Counted from the first letter of the stretch, positions 17,231 through 27,018 are shown. The stretch: DNA of 64,000 bases from Alphaproteobacteria bacterium (GCA_016778985.1 JADHOM010000001.1:299485-363484); one strand, 5' to 3'. Numbers and translations: made by a program. The notes: generated by a model not told the origin, from the letters alone.

Positions 17231-18271
17231 TTATTCAGATGTATCTAAATGGGTGTTCTCAGGCAGTTGCAGAACACCCTCATTTATCATGTCACGAATA
17301 ATGCTGCGGGTGAGCTGTCGCACCTGCTGGCCAATGGCCTCCGCAACAATGCTTTGCATCGCGGTTTTAACCTTAGACCCAATTTGCCAGTTTTGCCGAA
17401 TATTATCGTCTGAATGATCATCTATGGCTAGGGCATGACTTGCTGGGTTACCCGAATCGGATTCTATAATCTCAATATCAGGTTTATGCTGATCGGAAAT
17501 AATGGTGTTCTGATTAGCGTCAAGATGCCTATCTTGCGGCATTTCCGGTTCACCATAATTAGTTTCCTTGGGTGTCGCCGCGGCTTCGATAAATGGCTCG
17601 GATGTCGCTGCGTGCCTATCCGTATGAGTATCTGTATGAGTATCTGTATGACTGGCAATAACGTCACTATTCAGGCTCGCGCCCCTATCAGATTGTTGGC
17701 GCTTAAGCGTCAGTTTTTTAGCGCCCTTGCTGTTAGGTGTATAAAGAGGCACAACGGTTGCCGCTGGTTGTGATTTTGGTGCTCTATCATGGTCAGACTG
17801 ATCAGACGGTTTCAATGTATTTGCATCAGATGACGGCGCGGTTTGAGTTTTATTTTTTTCACGGTAATCTTGTCTACCATCATGTAATGATTGACTAAAT
17901 ATGATTTTCTCAGCTGATTTTTGATCTAATTTTTGGGGTGAGTTTTCACCTAATTTTTGGGGCGATTTTTGCGTTGCAGATGAGTGATTTTCAGACGCAA
18001 TCTTGACCCTGGCGGCACGATTATTATCCGCCTTAATGATCATGAAACTGCCATCATCAAGCCCAGCAAAATCGTGCATATCGTCCATAATCACAGCCGC
18101 AGAAGAGTCTGGCGCAACGGCCAGTTTTTTGATGGCTTTCTTTTGATCATGATCACGCTTTTCGGATGTTCTAGACGTGCTATTGAGGATACGGCTACGG
18201 CGATTTAATACCAGCCGCCCCGTTCTAGCCCGGCGTCTTAATGATCCAGCTACATATTTATGCTTGGCCAT
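17231..18271 (-). CDS. Hypothetical disordered protein with helical C-terminus
   Basis: I do not recognise this 346-residue protein. The N-terminal 35 residues are very basic (RRRARTGRLVLNRRSR). The middle is low-complexity, rich in Asp, Ser, Lys, Gln and Thr, with an SPQKL repeat (about 17925-17965) and a TDTH repeat from a 12-bp DNA repeat (about 17618-17651). Only the last 55 residues look folded: two likely amphipathic helices around KVKTAMQSIVAEAIGQQVRQ and LTRSIIRDMINEGVLQL. A short C-terminal helical block after a long acidic linker recalls hub-type proteins such as PopZ, but the family motifs are not evident and I make no claim. A strong GAGGAG lies 5 nt before the ATG, supporting real expression. 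Confidence 0.65.
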   Translation of the reverse strand: MAKHKYVAGSLRRRARTGRLVLNRRSRILNSTSRTSEKRDHDQKKAIKKLAVAPDSSAAVIMDDMHDFAGLDDGSFMIIKADNNRAARVKIASENHSSATQKSPQKLGENSPQKLDQKSAEKIIFSQSLHDGRQDYREKNKTQTAPSSDANTLKPSDQSDHDRAPKSQPAATVVPLYTPNSKGAKKLTLKRQQSDRGASLNSDVIASHTDTHTDTHTDRHAATSEPFIEAAATPKETNYGEPEMPQDRHLDANQNTIISDQHKPDIEIIESDSGNPASHALAIDDHSDDNIRQNWQIGSKVKTAMQSIVAEAIGQQVRQLTRSIIRDMINEGVLQLPENTHLDTSE

Positions 18272-18338
18272 TATGGCTCCTCATAACATCATATCGACAT
18301 GATGGTAATCATATCATGCATAATCTTACCAGAAAAAA

Positions 18339-19208
18339 TCAGGGGATGGAAACGGTCTGCCGACACATCATCATCCAATGAGCAGGATTAAAGGCCATTG
18401 CCGCATGATCAGGCGGTGGCGATATGGTGCTGTTTTCAATCACTATTCCGCAATGATTGTTGGCTTGGCCAGTGTTTAATTCTACGTTGCCTAACGCAGG
18501 ACTTGGCTTGGGGCTTGGATCAGGACAGGCAGGCGCTGCTCCAGCAGAAAAAACCACAACCTTGCTAGCCTTGCCCGATGGGATGCTTGTCTGATAGATC
18601 AGTTGTGATATGGCTTGCCGCCATTGGGTATAGGATCGCGGAGTTTGTATGCTGTTGGCACAGCCGCCAGTATTAGCCGTGCAAATATGCATAATCCCAT
18701 TGGCAGGATTATACTCGGCGATAATCTGCGGCCAGATAACGGCGCTATTGATACTGATATCATGATACCTGATCAGCGTGGTGGAAATGGCTGTTCTGGC
18801 ACCATATTCAGCAAACCCTAGCCAGTCCCGATCAGCTTCTAGGCTGGCTGGCGTGATTTGCACCCATGCCTCAGATATATTTTGACCGAAGCGAGCGGGC
18901 AGAACAGGATCAGCAACAAACTGACAAAACTCTGGACGATTGGCAGGCGGTATAAGAACCGATAGCTGGCCAGCAACAGAGACATTAGTCAATCCGTGAT
19001 CAGGTGATTGGCTTAATCTAACGCTCGACCCTAACACCATGCCATGAATGCTCATCACCACTATCCCAATAATGGAAAATAGGCTGACATAGATGAGCAT
19101 CTCTATCAGTGATACAGCGCATGCCTGATAGGCAGTTTTGGGGGCGATTTGTTTGCCTAGATTGACACCAAAGAACCATGACAGATGCTGTGAGGGTAAT
19201 GGTATCAT
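18339..19208 (-). CDS. Prepilin-like protein with N-methylation motif (minor pilin type)
   Basis: About 289 residues. After a leader of about 30 residues comes CAVSLIEMLIYVSLFSIIGI, a class III prepilin signature: Ala at -1, hydrophobic +1, Glu at +5, then a hydrophobic helix. The remaining roughly 240 residues form a periplasmic globular domain with several cysteines. The leader is longer than usual and the -1 residue is Ala rather than Gly, so processing by the prepilin peptidase is likely but not certain. It resembles PilW/GspJ-type minor subunits in layout. ATG at 19208 is preceded by a GTG at 19211. The gene is divergent from the next prepilin-like gene with a gap of 24 bp. Confidence 0.7.
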   Translation of the reverse strand: MIPLPSQHLSWFFGVNLGKQIAPKTAYQACAVSLIEMLIYVSLFSIIGIVVMSIHGMVLGSSVRLSQSPDHGLTNVSVAGQLSVLIPPANRPEFCQFVADPVLPARFGQNISEAWVQITPASLEADRDWLGFAEYGARTAISTTLIRYHDISINSAVIWPQIIAEYNPANGIMHICTANTGGCANSIQTPRSYTQWRQAISQLIYQTSIPSGKASKVVVFSAGAAPACPDPSPKPSPALGNVELNTGQANNHCGIVIENSTISPPPDHAAMAFNPAHWMMMCRQTVSIP

Positions 19209-19232
19209 CACAATCTTAATCTATTATGGTGC

Positions 19233-19871
19233 ATGGCTAGCATTGTTCTGATAGAGGCCCCCGCGATAATGAAACTGACCTTATGTTATTGCAAAGCAAT
19301 GTTAGGATGCCATGATGCGTATAGACAATCGGGCGTTGCCTTAATTGGAGTTGTCCTGCTTTCGGCGGTGCTTGGGTTAATGATGCCGATGCTGCTTAAC
19401 CGCGAAGCCGAAAACAGACATGCTATGCGTCAACATCAATCACGCGCTGCCGCCATGGCTATGGCGCATCATATTTATGCGTTAGCGCATGATGCTTATC
19501 TGACACATTCGGGCTTACCTCTGGGTTGGGGTAAGGGGTCGGATATGTCATTGCAGCAGATAAAGGCAATCACATCTTGTAGCCAAATATTATCACAATC
19601 TGACCAATGGCAAGGCGCCGATGCGCGCCTGAGCAGTATGATTATCGACGCATCCGATAACCCGCATCATGGCGATCAGCTGATTATGGGTATTGCGCGG
19701 CAAGCGGTACCTGCTGATATCAATGGCGATACCTATCCACAGCTTGTTCATGTGGTTATAGGCTGTGTGATTACGGATAGACCATTTTCACAATTAGCGG
19801 TTGTCCGCGGCACTTATTGGCACATTGGCGGCATGATCATTAATGGCGGCTGGCAGGCTGGAACAAGCTGA
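19233..19871 (+). CDS. Pseudopilin-like protein lacking Glu5 (GspK/PilX type)
   Basis: A 212-residue protein whose N-terminal part holds SGVALIGVVLLSAVLGLMMP, a prepilin-type hydrophobic helix after a glycine, but with Gly instead of Glu at the +5 position. Loss of Glu5 is the known trait of the GspK tip pseudopilin and some PilX-like subunits. The leader before the cleavage site is long (about 34 residues from ATG 19233; about 22 from ATG 19269, which is the alternative start). It is the only member of the three-gene set on the plus strand. Function as a tip or priming subunit of a type IV filament is inferred. Confidence 0.62.
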   Translation: MASIVLIEAPAIMKLTLCYCKAMLGCHDAYRQSGVALIGVVLLSAVLGLMMPMLLNREAENRHAMRQHQSRAAAMAMAHHIYALAHDAYLTHSGLPLGWGKGSDMSLQQIKAITSCSQILSQSDQWQGADARLSSMIIDASDNPHHGDQLIMGIARQAVPADINGDTYPQLVHVVIGCVITDRPFSQLAVVRGTYWHIGGMIINGGWQAGTS

Positions 19872-19878
19872 TCGCCGC

Positions 19879-20979
19879 TCACGGGTTATGGCGGAACCTG
19901 ATACCATGACGCCATTGGCTGTGGCTATTGCCCCAACGGATAGTCATCATCAGTTCAGCGGTTTGACTATCATTATGCTGAAAACAAAGCGCGTAAAGAG
20001 CGGCTTCTAATTGCCCCGCATTAAGCCCGTTAAGATGCAGGTTTTGGTGACCGGCTTGATCGCAATTGGCCATCATAATGGTATTATCGGTAAGGCTTTC
20101 GATATGCAGCTCAAGATGATTGCCGCTGGTTATCAGTGGCGGGTAAATCCACGGCTGACCTCCAAATTGAAAGAGATTCACCGGCTGATTAGCAAAGTTG
20201 TCTTGCGGCCGCTGGCTGATCATTTCTATCCATATGCCATCAGAGCTTATTTGGTGACGGTTAAATCGCGGTCTGGGGATATTATGATCGCCACCTGCAG
20301 ATGCCATCATGATCATATCCTGACGATGGCGGCGATTATGTGACACAACAATTAGCTGCGGCAGATGAAAGCTTTGATCAACCGGACTTCCCGCATTTGC
20401 TCCCGGTACCAGACATGCCGTGTTTTCAACATAAAACCGAACGGCTTGATCATAAGGCTCAAGCCTTGTTATGAGACATGGCTGTGCCGCCCATTCAGGA
20501 AATATGATAGGCAGGGCGACATAGCCAAAGCTACTGATAATGTCATTTGGGGTGAGCTGATAGACGGCAAGGCATGCGGCTGGCATAACGGCTGACATAG
20601 CATCAAGGTCAATATCAGCAAGCGTACATTTGACACCGCCGACGCTATCATAGAGAGATTGGTGACGGCGCAGGCCAAGGATAGTCAAGCGGCTATCTTG
20701 GGCGGGAAAGCTTGCTGGTGCTGTTCGGGACAGATCAGGGTTGTCATAAAACTGCCTAGCCAAATCACGCAATGCTTCGGTTGTCGTGATGCGGTCAGAT
20801 GCTAGCCTAGCCTCAACCAGAGTATTTCTTTGCATGGTCGAAATGGCAGCAAAAGCAAATCCGGTGACCAGACTTAGCAGCATGATGGCCACGAGCATTT
20901 CTGTCAGTGAGACAGCGCCGGCAAAATGCTTGTTGCAAGCGCCCGTGGTCTGGTGGCAAGTGGTGTGAAGGGTCATCAT
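19879..20979 (-). CDS. Prepilin-like protein with N-methylation motif (PilW/GspJ type)
   Basis: About 366 residues. The leader ends in AGAVSLTEMLVAIMLLSLVT: Ala at -1, Val +1, Glu +5 and a hydrophobic helix, as in type IV prepilins and pseudopilins. The rest is a periplasmic domain with scattered cysteines and Asn/His-rich stretches and no recognisable catalytic motif. The ATG pair at 20979 and 20976 is preferred to the TTG at 20988. It converges on the 19233 gene with a 7-bp gap. No assembly ATPase, inner-membrane platform, secretin or prepilin peptidase is present in the window. Confidence 0.7.
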   Translation of the reverse strand: MMTLHTTCHQTTGACNKHFAGAVSLTEMLVAIMLLSLVTGFAFAAISTMQRNTLVEARLASDRITTTEALRDLARQFYDNPDLSRTAPASFPAQDSRLTILGLRRHQSLYDSVGGVKCTLADIDLDAMSAVMPAACLAVYQLTPNDIISSFGYVALPIIFPEWAAQPCLITRLEPYDQAVRFYVENTACLVPGANAGSPVDQSFHLPQLIVVSHNRRHRQDMIMMASAGGDHNIPRPRFNRHQISSDGIWIEMISQRPQDNFANQPVNLFQFGGQPWIYPPLITSGNHLELHIESLTDNTIMMANCDQAGHQNLHLNGLNAGQLEAALYALCFQHNDSQTAELMMTIRWGNSHSQWRHGIRFRHNP

Positions 20980-21087
20980 AAGTTGCAATTTTAGCGGCCA
21001 CCGCGATCAGATAATGATCATACCAATGCGTAAATACTGTTGCGCTTTGGGCTTGGCACTTATCAGGAAAAAGCATAAGTTACCAGA

Positions 21088-22374
21088 ATGCAGTCAGAAC
21101 ACTCCACAAATATGGATAATTTAGATCAACCTGTATGGTATCAGAAGCCGCATATTCTGCTCATGATTACGGCGGCGGCGATGCCCATTAGTTTTGTATC
21201 TTGGTCAACTTTGATTAATAATTTTGCCGTTGAACAAGCGGCGTTTTCAGGTCGCGAAATTGGCATATTACAATCGCTTCGTGAAGTGCCGGGGTTTCTA
21301 TCTTTTCTTGTTGTCTATTTATTGCTGTTTATGCGTGAACAGCGGTTATCGCTGATCGCACTTGGATTGCTGGGCTTAGGCACGGCAATGACGGGATATT
21401 ATCCATCCATTATCGGATTATATATCACCACGGTAATCGCTTCTATTGGGTTTCATTATTATGAAACCTGTCATCAGTCATTGGCAATGCAGTGGCTTGA
21501 TAAAAAAACCGCACCGATGATGTTGGGACGGATTTATGGTGTGGCATCAATGGCGCAAGTCGTAACTTTATTGGCTATCTTCCTGATGGTGATTATGCTG
21601 ACGCCAGGCTTTGAGGCTTCTATGCTGCTCTATGGTGAGGCGGTGCCATCGTCGCTTGGTAGCTATCAGATTATGTATGTGGTGTTTGGCGTCACGACAT
21701 TAGGCATGGCGCTGGTTGGCTATTTTTATTTCCCGTTTTTCAAAATAGGCAGTAGCCAAAATAAAAGCATAATAATCCGGTCGCGATACTGGCTCTATTA
21801 CGCCTTGATTTTCATGTCAGGGGCGCGGCGACAGATTTTTGTTGTTTTTGCTGGCTTCCTTATGGTTGAAAAATTTGGCTATTCGATTGGTCAGATTGCA
21901 TTTTTGTTTCTCATCAATGCAATTATGAATATCTGGCTGGCACCACTGGTCGGACGCATGATTAACAAGATAGGTGAACGGCGTTCGCTGATACTTGAAT
22001 ATATTGGCTTAATCGGCGTGTTTACGGCATATGCCTTTGTTTCCAATGCGACGATTGCGGCGGCACTTTATATCATTGACCATTTGTTTTTTGCGCTCGC
22101 AATTGCGATTAAAACCTATTTTCAGAAAATTGCGGACCCTGCTGATTTTGCTGGGACATCAAGCGTTGCTTTCACTATTAATCATATTGTTGCGGTATTC
22201 CTGCCTGCGGTGTTTGGGCTACTTTGGCTCTATTCCCCGCCATTAGTGTTTTTGACCGGGGCTGCTCTGGCTAGTATTTCGCTGATGCTTGCGTTTAATG
22301 TTCCGCATCACCCTGATCAAGGAAATGAGGTTATGATTGGCTATAAAGGCCAAGTCCCTGTTGCTGGCGAATAG
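21088..22374 (+). CDS. MFS transporter
   Basis: A 428-residue polytopic membrane protein with about 12 hydrophobic segments. It shows an MFS-like layout, with AFSGREIGILQSLREVPGFL in the first half and APLVGRMINKIGERRSL, a motif-A-like loop, in the second half. No substrate can be assigned from the sequence. It is followed after about 50 bp by the LhgO-like oxidase on the same strand, which may form an operon, and is divergent from the prepilin-like gene upstream. Confidence 0.85.
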   Translation: MQSEHSTNMDNLDQPVWYQKPHILLMITAAAMPISFVSWSTLINNFAVEQAAFSGREIGILQSLREVPGFLSFLVVYLLLFMREQRLSLIALGLLGLGTAMTGYYPSIIGLYITTVIASIGFHYYETCHQSLAMQWLDKKTAPMMLGRIYGVASMAQVVTLLAIFLMVIMLTPGFEASMLLYGEAVPSSLGSYQIMYVVFGVTTLGMALVGYFYFPFFKIGSSQNKSIIIRSRYWLYYALIFMSGARRQIFVVFAGFLMVEKFGYSIGQIAFLFLINAIMNIWLAPLVGRMINKIGERRSLILEYIGLIGVFTAYAFVSNATIAAALYIIDHLFFALAIAIKTYFQKIADPADFAGTSSVAFTINHIVAVFLPAVFGLLWLYSPPLVFLTGAALASISLMLAFNVPHHPDQGNEVMIGYKGQVPVAGE

Positions 22375-22422
22375 CAGATATCAAAATATCAGAAGCATGC
22401 AGATGGTTGAGGATGGTGGTAA

Positions 22423-23532
22423 ATGGTTGATGCAAAAACAGATAGATTGATTATTGGTGCAGGAGCAGTAGGTTTGGCCATAGCTCGTCAATTTGCTATG
22501 GCCGGTGATCAGGTCGTGCTCATTGAAAGCAACACCAGTTTTGGGATGGAAACCTCATCACGCAATTCAGAGGTGATCCATGCCGGTATTTATTATCCTG
22601 CCGATTCCTATAAAGCGCAGCTATGCGTGAAAGGCGCGCATATGATGTATGCTTATTGTGCCGCGCATGGAGTTAAAACTAGCCAGCTTGGCAAGCTTAT
22701 TGTGGCAACAGATCATGAACAAGAAGCCAGGCTGGATACGCTACTTAAGGCAGGCAAGACAAATAATGTGCCAGATTTAAAGCTTATAGGCAAAGATCAG
22801 ATTCATGCTCTTGAACCTGATCTGCGGGCAGTAGCGGCTATCCATTCGCCGTTTACAGGGGTTGTTGATAGCCATAATTACATGGCAGCACTTGAGGCTG
22901 ATGCCGAAAACCACGGGGCAATCATTGCCTATCAAAGCCGATTTATTGATGCTGAAAAACACCCAGATGGATATCATGTCAGGATTAATAGCCAAGGCGA
23001 GGAGATCATATTTGCCTGTCAGACATTGATTAACGCGGCTGGGCATGGCGCCCATTCTGTATCCCATGCAATTAGCGATATCGCCGCCGATACAATCCCG
23101 CCGCACTATATGGCAAAAGGCCAATATTTCACGACGACACGCAAACCGCCGTTTCAGCATTTGATTTATCCTGTGCCATCGGGTGGTGGTCTAGGCATAC
23201 ATTTAACGCTTGATAGTGGTGGAGGTGCGCGTTTTGGCCCTGATATTAGATGGGTTGATCAGCCGTCATACGATGTTGATCCAGCAGATGCAGACCGATT
23301 TCACCAATCGATTAGTACCTATTGGCCAGCCTTGCAGCGTGATGACTTGGTACCAGCATGGGCAGGATTGCGACCAAAAATATGGCCAGATGGCAGTTAT
23401 TTTCAGGATTTTACTTTCCACGATGCTAGCATCCATGGCTGTGAGGGCTATCTGGCGCTTTATGCCATAGACTCGCCCGGTCTGACATCTAGTCTGGCTA
23501 TTGCTGAATATGTGGCAGAAAAGCTAATATAA
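22423..23532 (+). CDS. lhgO: FAD-dependent oxidoreductase, L-2-hydroxyglutarate oxidase-like
   Basis: A 369-residue DAO-family flavoprotein. The N-terminal FAD motif is IGAGAVGLAIARQFA, and the stretch SSRNSEVIHAGIYYP is the signature of the LhgO/L2HGDH group. C-terminal DSPGLTSSLAIAEYVAEKL closes the FAD site. These enzymes oxidise L-2-hydroxyglutarate to 2-oxoglutarate, passing electrons to quinone or oxygen; related members act on other 2-hydroxyacids. GAGGA lies about 8 nt before the ATG. The preceding MFS gene may import its substrate. Confidence 0.85.
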   Translation: MVDAKTDRLIIGAGAVGLAIARQFAMAGDQVVLIESNTSFGMETSSRNSEVIHAGIYYPADSYKAQLCVKGAHMMYAYCAAHGVKTSQLGKLIVATDHEQEARLDTLLKAGKTNNVPDLKLIGKDQIHALEPDLRAVAAIHSPFTGVVDSHNYMAALEADAENHGAIIAYQSRFIDAEKHPDGYHVRINSQGEEIIFACQTLINAAGHGAHSVSHAISDIAADTIPPHYMAKGQYFTTTRKPPFQHLIYPVPSGGGLGIHLTLDSGGGARFGPDIRWVDQPSYDVDPADADRFHQSISTYWPALQRDDLVPAWAGLRPKIWPDGSYFQDFTFHDASIHGCEGYLALYAIDSPGLTSSLAIAEYVAEKLI

Positions 23533-23572
23533 TCTAGCCCCGATAAGCCACCATTCTTTAATCAAGAATATC

Positions 23573-24598
23573 TTAACCAAGAATAGCGGCGGGGTTTTTT
23601 ATATCGGCGCAAATGGTCTCTATTAGCGTTTTGTTGATATGACGGTCGCCGGTATCTTGTCTGTTTTGAAAACGCCGTGCCCCTGGCAGACGGACATCAC
23701 CTAAACTGGTCAGGCGCTCAAAAAAAGCTTCACTATGATCAGCCCAGCCCGGGCCTGCTAGTTTTTCGGGATTAAGCGCTAGTATAAATTGACCGCCTTG
23801 GGGGGGGCCGCCATCACCATTATCACGTTCTTTGGCTTCATAGGAAAAGGCTTCACCGATGAGCCCGCCTGCCAGTAATTCTACCATCATTGCAATGGCT
23901 GAACCTTTATGTCCGCCAAAAGGCAACAAGACACCGCCATTATTAATCGCCGCAGGATCAGTGGTTGGATTACCATCGGCATCAAGCCCGGTACCTTCGG
24001 GGACGGCGTGGCCTTCGCGCAGAGCAACCTGAACCTCACCCATAGCCATAGATGCGGTCGCCATATCAAATACCATCGGGCTTTTGCCAGGGCGCGGCCA
24101 GGCAAAGGAAATCGGATTAGTTCCAAAAAAGGCTTTCCCCGCACCTGCCGGCGCAACCATTGGCATATAGGATACACAAGCAAGGCCGGCCAGATTTTCA
24201 TTCGCCAATGCCTCAACCTCTGGCCATAACGCCGCCATGTGATGCGTATGGGTCATAGCAAGAACAGCAACGCCTTGATCTTTTGCCGCCTTGATCAGAG
24301 GCGGGATAGCGTGCCGTTGCACGATTGGCGCAAAGCCATTATCGCCATGGCATTTAACAATAGCGGCGGTTGGGGTGCTGACTTGTGGCTTAGCATTGCC
24401 TTTGACCTTTCCCGATTTCAGTGATTTGATATAAGCAGGCATGCGGAACAATCCATGCGATACCGACCCATCACGCTCGGCTGTAAAAATGGTATTAGCC
24501 AAGGCATCAGAATTATCATGATCGGCACCATTATCACGCATGGCTTGATAAGCAAGCTGATAAATATTGTCCAGACTAAGGGCGATGGTTTCTGGCAT
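23573..24598 (-). CDS. Ldh2-family NAD(P)-dependent oxidoreductase
   Basis: A 341-residue member of the malate/L-lactate dehydrogenase (Ldh2/MdhL) superfamily, which is structurally distinct from classical MDH/LDH. Family stretches include ERDGSVSHGLFRMPAYI near the N-terminus, FGTNPISFAWPR, and GGHKGSAIAMMVELLAGGL. Members act as ureidoglycolate, malate, sulfolactate or delta1-piperideine-2-carboxylate oxidoreductases, so the substrate is open. AAGGAA precedes the ATG. It lies 24 bp downstream of the thiolase on the same strand, indicating an operon. Confidence 0.87.
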   Translation of the reverse strand: MPETIALSLDNIYQLAYQAMRDNGADHDNSDALANTIFTAERDGSVSHGLFRMPAYIKSLKSGKVKGNAKPQVSTPTAAIVKCHGDNGFAPIVQRHAIPPLIKAAKDQGVAVLAMTHTHHMAALWPEVEALANENLAGLACVSYMPMVAPAGAGKAFFGTNPISFAWPRPGKSPMVFDMATASMAMGEVQVALREGHAVPEGTGLDADGNPTTDPAAINNGGVLLPFGGHKGSAIAMMVELLAGGLIGEAFSYEAKERDNGDGGPPQGGQFILALNPEKLAGPGWADHSEAFFERLTSLGDVRLPGARRFQNRQDTGDRHINKTLIETICADIKNPAAILG

Positions 24599-24622
24599 GA
24601 TAAAGGTTCCTTTGTAGAAATT

Positions 24623-25810
24623 TTATGATGAGATGTTGGTGTCAATAATGACGCTGATGCCTTGTCCGCCACCGATACACATTGTCGCCAGCCCCATGCG
24701 GGCAGAACGGCGATGCAGTTCATGTATCAGTTTTGTCATGATGATGCTGCCGGTTGCGCCAACCGGATGACCGAGCGCAATCGCCCCGCCATTTGGATTA
24801 ACGATATCTGATGGTAAGCCAAGCTCTTTGGTGACGGCACAGGCTTGCGCGGCAAAGGCTTCGTTGCTTTCCACAACATCAAGATCGGTTATTTTCAGTC
24901 CAGCTTTTTCCAATGCCATTTTTGTTGCTGGAACAGGCCCCATGCCCATAATCCGCGGCGCAACACCACCAAACCCATAGCTAACAATTTTAGCAAGTGG
25001 GGTTAGCCCATATTGATTAACCACCGTATCTGAGGCAAGGATGAGCATGGCGCTTCCATCATTTATGCCAGATGAATTACCGGCGGTAACCGCCCCATCT
25101 TTTTGGAAAGCCGGGCGTAATGCGCTTAGCCCGGCCTCATTTGTCTCACCCCTAATATATTCATCTTTATCGAAAGTGATCGTGGCTTTGCGGCCTTTAA
25201 TCTCAATCGGCGTGATCTGGCTATCGAACCAGCCTTCGGCCTGCGCTATGGCGGCGCGGCGTTGGCTTTCGGCGGCAAAGGCATCCATATCGTCACGGCT
25301 GATACCAAAATCGCTGGCAACATTTTCTGCGGTAATGCCCATATGACCAATATCAAACGGATCATGAAGCGCTCCAACCATCATATCTTCAACCTTGGCA
25401 TCACCCATTCTGGTGCCCCAGCGTTGCGAGGGGAGCAGATAGCCGCCTTTGCTCATGACCTCAACACCGCCTGCCATAGCCGCCGTTGCATCCCCAAGCT
25501 GAATCAGCTGGGTTGCCGAAACAATGGCCTGAAGACCTGACCCACAAAGCCGGTTAACCGTTAATGCCGGCGCCGCTTCTGCCATTCCAGCACCGATAGA
25601 AATGGCGCGTGAGATATATTGATCCTTCGCTTCGGTATGAATAACATGCCCAATGACAGCATGCTGAAGCGCCGCTACCTCAATCTGGCTTTTGGTGATA
25701 GCGCTTTTGGCAATCGCAATGCCAAGGTCAATTGGCCGCATATCTTTCAGCGTGCCGCCAAAGCTTCCAATGGCTGAGCGGGTGGCGGATACGATATATA
25801 CGGAATTCAT
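24623..25810 (-). CDS. bktB: Acetyl-CoA C-acyltransferase (BktB-type thiolase)
   Basis: A 395-residue thiolase. The active sites are all visible: nucleophile Cys89 in NRLCGSGLQ, the NEAFAAQA motif, GGAIALGHPVGATG with the catalytic His, and CIGGGQG with the second Cys. Sequence order and the MGDAKVEDMMVGALHDPF segment match BktB-like beta-ketothiolases, which condense or cleave C4-C5 beta-ketoacyl-CoAs. The start at 25810 has GGGAGC upstream; an in-frame extension to 25849 lacks this. It heads a two-gene operon with the Ldh2-family gene and could process acetoacetyl-CoA made by the ligase at the window start. Confidence 0.93.
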   Translation of the reverse strand: MNSVYIVSATRSAIGSFGGTLKDMRPIDLGIAIAKSAITKSQIEVAALQHAVIGHVIHTEAKDQYISRAISIGAGMAEAAPALTVNRLCGSGLQAIVSATQLIQLGDATAAMAGGVEVMSKGGYLLPSQRWGTRMGDAKVEDMMVGALHDPFDIGHMGITAENVASDFGISRDDMDAFAAESQRRAAIAQAEGWFDSQITPIEIKGRKATITFDKDEYIRGETNEAGLSALRPAFQKDGAVTAGNSSGINDGSAMLILASDTVVNQYGLTPLAKIVSYGFGGVAPRIMGMGPVPATKMALEKAGLKITDLDVVESNEAFAAQACAVTKELGLPSDIVNPNGGAIALGHPVGATGSIIMTKLIHELHRRSARMGLATMCIGGGQGISVIIDTNISS

Positions 25811-25980
25811 CTTTTGCTCCCTTTTGATCACAATATTTCCGTTGATCACAATATAATGGTTAAGACGATTTGGTCAAAACGCAATTTATCAACCTTTGCC
25901 ACCAATAATATCTCATTGTAGTTATTTAGGATTTGCTGTTATCCTAGCATCCTTATCGTTAAACAAACAAGTCTGCTTTG

Positions 25981-27018
25981 ATGTCTGACCCTATCACACC
26001 ACTCGCAAAAGCTAATATTCCCAACCCTAAAGATGGTGAGATTGTTGCTGTTGCTGAGGATATCTGGTGGATAAAAATGCCGCTACCGTTTCGGCTAAAT
26101 CATGTCAATCTCTATGTCTTGCTTGCCGATGATGGATTGACGGTTATTGATACAGGCATTTACTCCGACCATATTGCCCAATGTTGGGATGCCTTGCTGG
26201 CGGCACCGCCTTTTACGGATCACCCTATCCGCCGGATTGTGGTAACCCATTATCATCCTGATCATATTGGCTATGCCCATAGCCTATCTGAGCGGACAGG
26301 CGCAGAAGTTTTGATGAGCCAGATTGAGCATGAAAAATCAATGGCACTAACGACGCTGGATGATGTGGCATTTGCTGATATGATGATCAAACGCTATCGC
26401 ATGTTTGGCTTTGATCAAGATATCCTTAATGCGCTGGCTGAGCGCGGCAATCATTACAGCGATAAAATGACGAAAACTCCTGATGCTGGCTACATCCAAG
26501 CTGGAGATAGGCTGACCAGTCTATCAGGGGATTGGCATATCCGATGTGACCGCGGTCATTCCGAACATCATATCGGGCTTTATGATCCGGCGCGGCGGAT
26601 ATACCTAAGTGGTGATTTTTTACTGCCGCGCATCACACCGAATATTGCAACGCCGCTAGCTGCTGCTGTTGATGATATGTTGGGGCATTACTTTGCCTAT
26701 CTTGCTGAAATGCTGACATGGGGTGATGATTGGCTGGTTTTGCCCGGCCATGATTGGGCGTTTCATGCGGTATCAACGCGTGCCGCTGGGTTAATCCGTC
26801 ATCACCAGCAACGCTTGGCACAATTGCTTGATCACGCTGATCATGCGCCATTGACCGTCAAAAGCGCTATGGATGCGTTGTTCCCGATGGAACTGAATGA
26901 GCATGAGAGGTATTTTGCCAGTGGTGAGGCGCATGCCCATCTCTATCATCTGGTTAAACAGAATGCCATGATATGCGCCCCAGATCAGCATGGGGTTGAT
27001 TATTATGAGCTGCGCTGA
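25981..27018 (+). CDS. Metallo-beta-lactamase-fold hydrolase
   Basis: A roughly 345-residue protein. The zinc-binding motif HYHPDH starts at His90, and further metal ligands are in CDRGHSEHHIG and LPGHDW. The C-terminal part (after about residue 240) is helical and continues to YFASGEAHAHLYHLVKQ, as in hydrolases annotated as acyl-CoA- or hydroxyacylglutathione-type MBL proteins. The substrate is unknown. ATG 25981 is chosen over the TTG at 25978; no strong Shine-Dalgarno is visible. Divergent from the thiolase gene. Confidence 0.85.
   Translation: MSDPITPLAKANIPNPKDGEIVAVAEDIWWIKMPLPFRLNHVNLYVLLADDGLTVIDTGIYSDHIAQCWDALLAAPPFTDHPIRRIVVTHYHPDHIGYAHSLSERTGAEVLMSQIEHEKSMALTTLDDVAFADMMIKRYRMFGFDQDILNALAERGNHYSDKMTKTPDAGYIQAGDRLTSLSGDWHIRCDRGHSEHHIGLYDPARRIYLSGDFLLPRITPNIATPLAAAVDDMLGHYFAYLAEMLTWGDDWLVLPGHDWAFHAVSTRAAGLIRHHQQRLAQLLDHADHAPLTVKSAMDALFPMELNEHERYFASGEAHAHLYHLVKQNAMICAPDQHGVDYYELR

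Noticed and set aside
17464..17773. Open frames opposite and out of frame within the 17231 gene
   Set aside because: The minus-strand 346-codon frame has a strong GAGGAG start and the frames overlap its low-complexity region; repeats produce open frames by chance.
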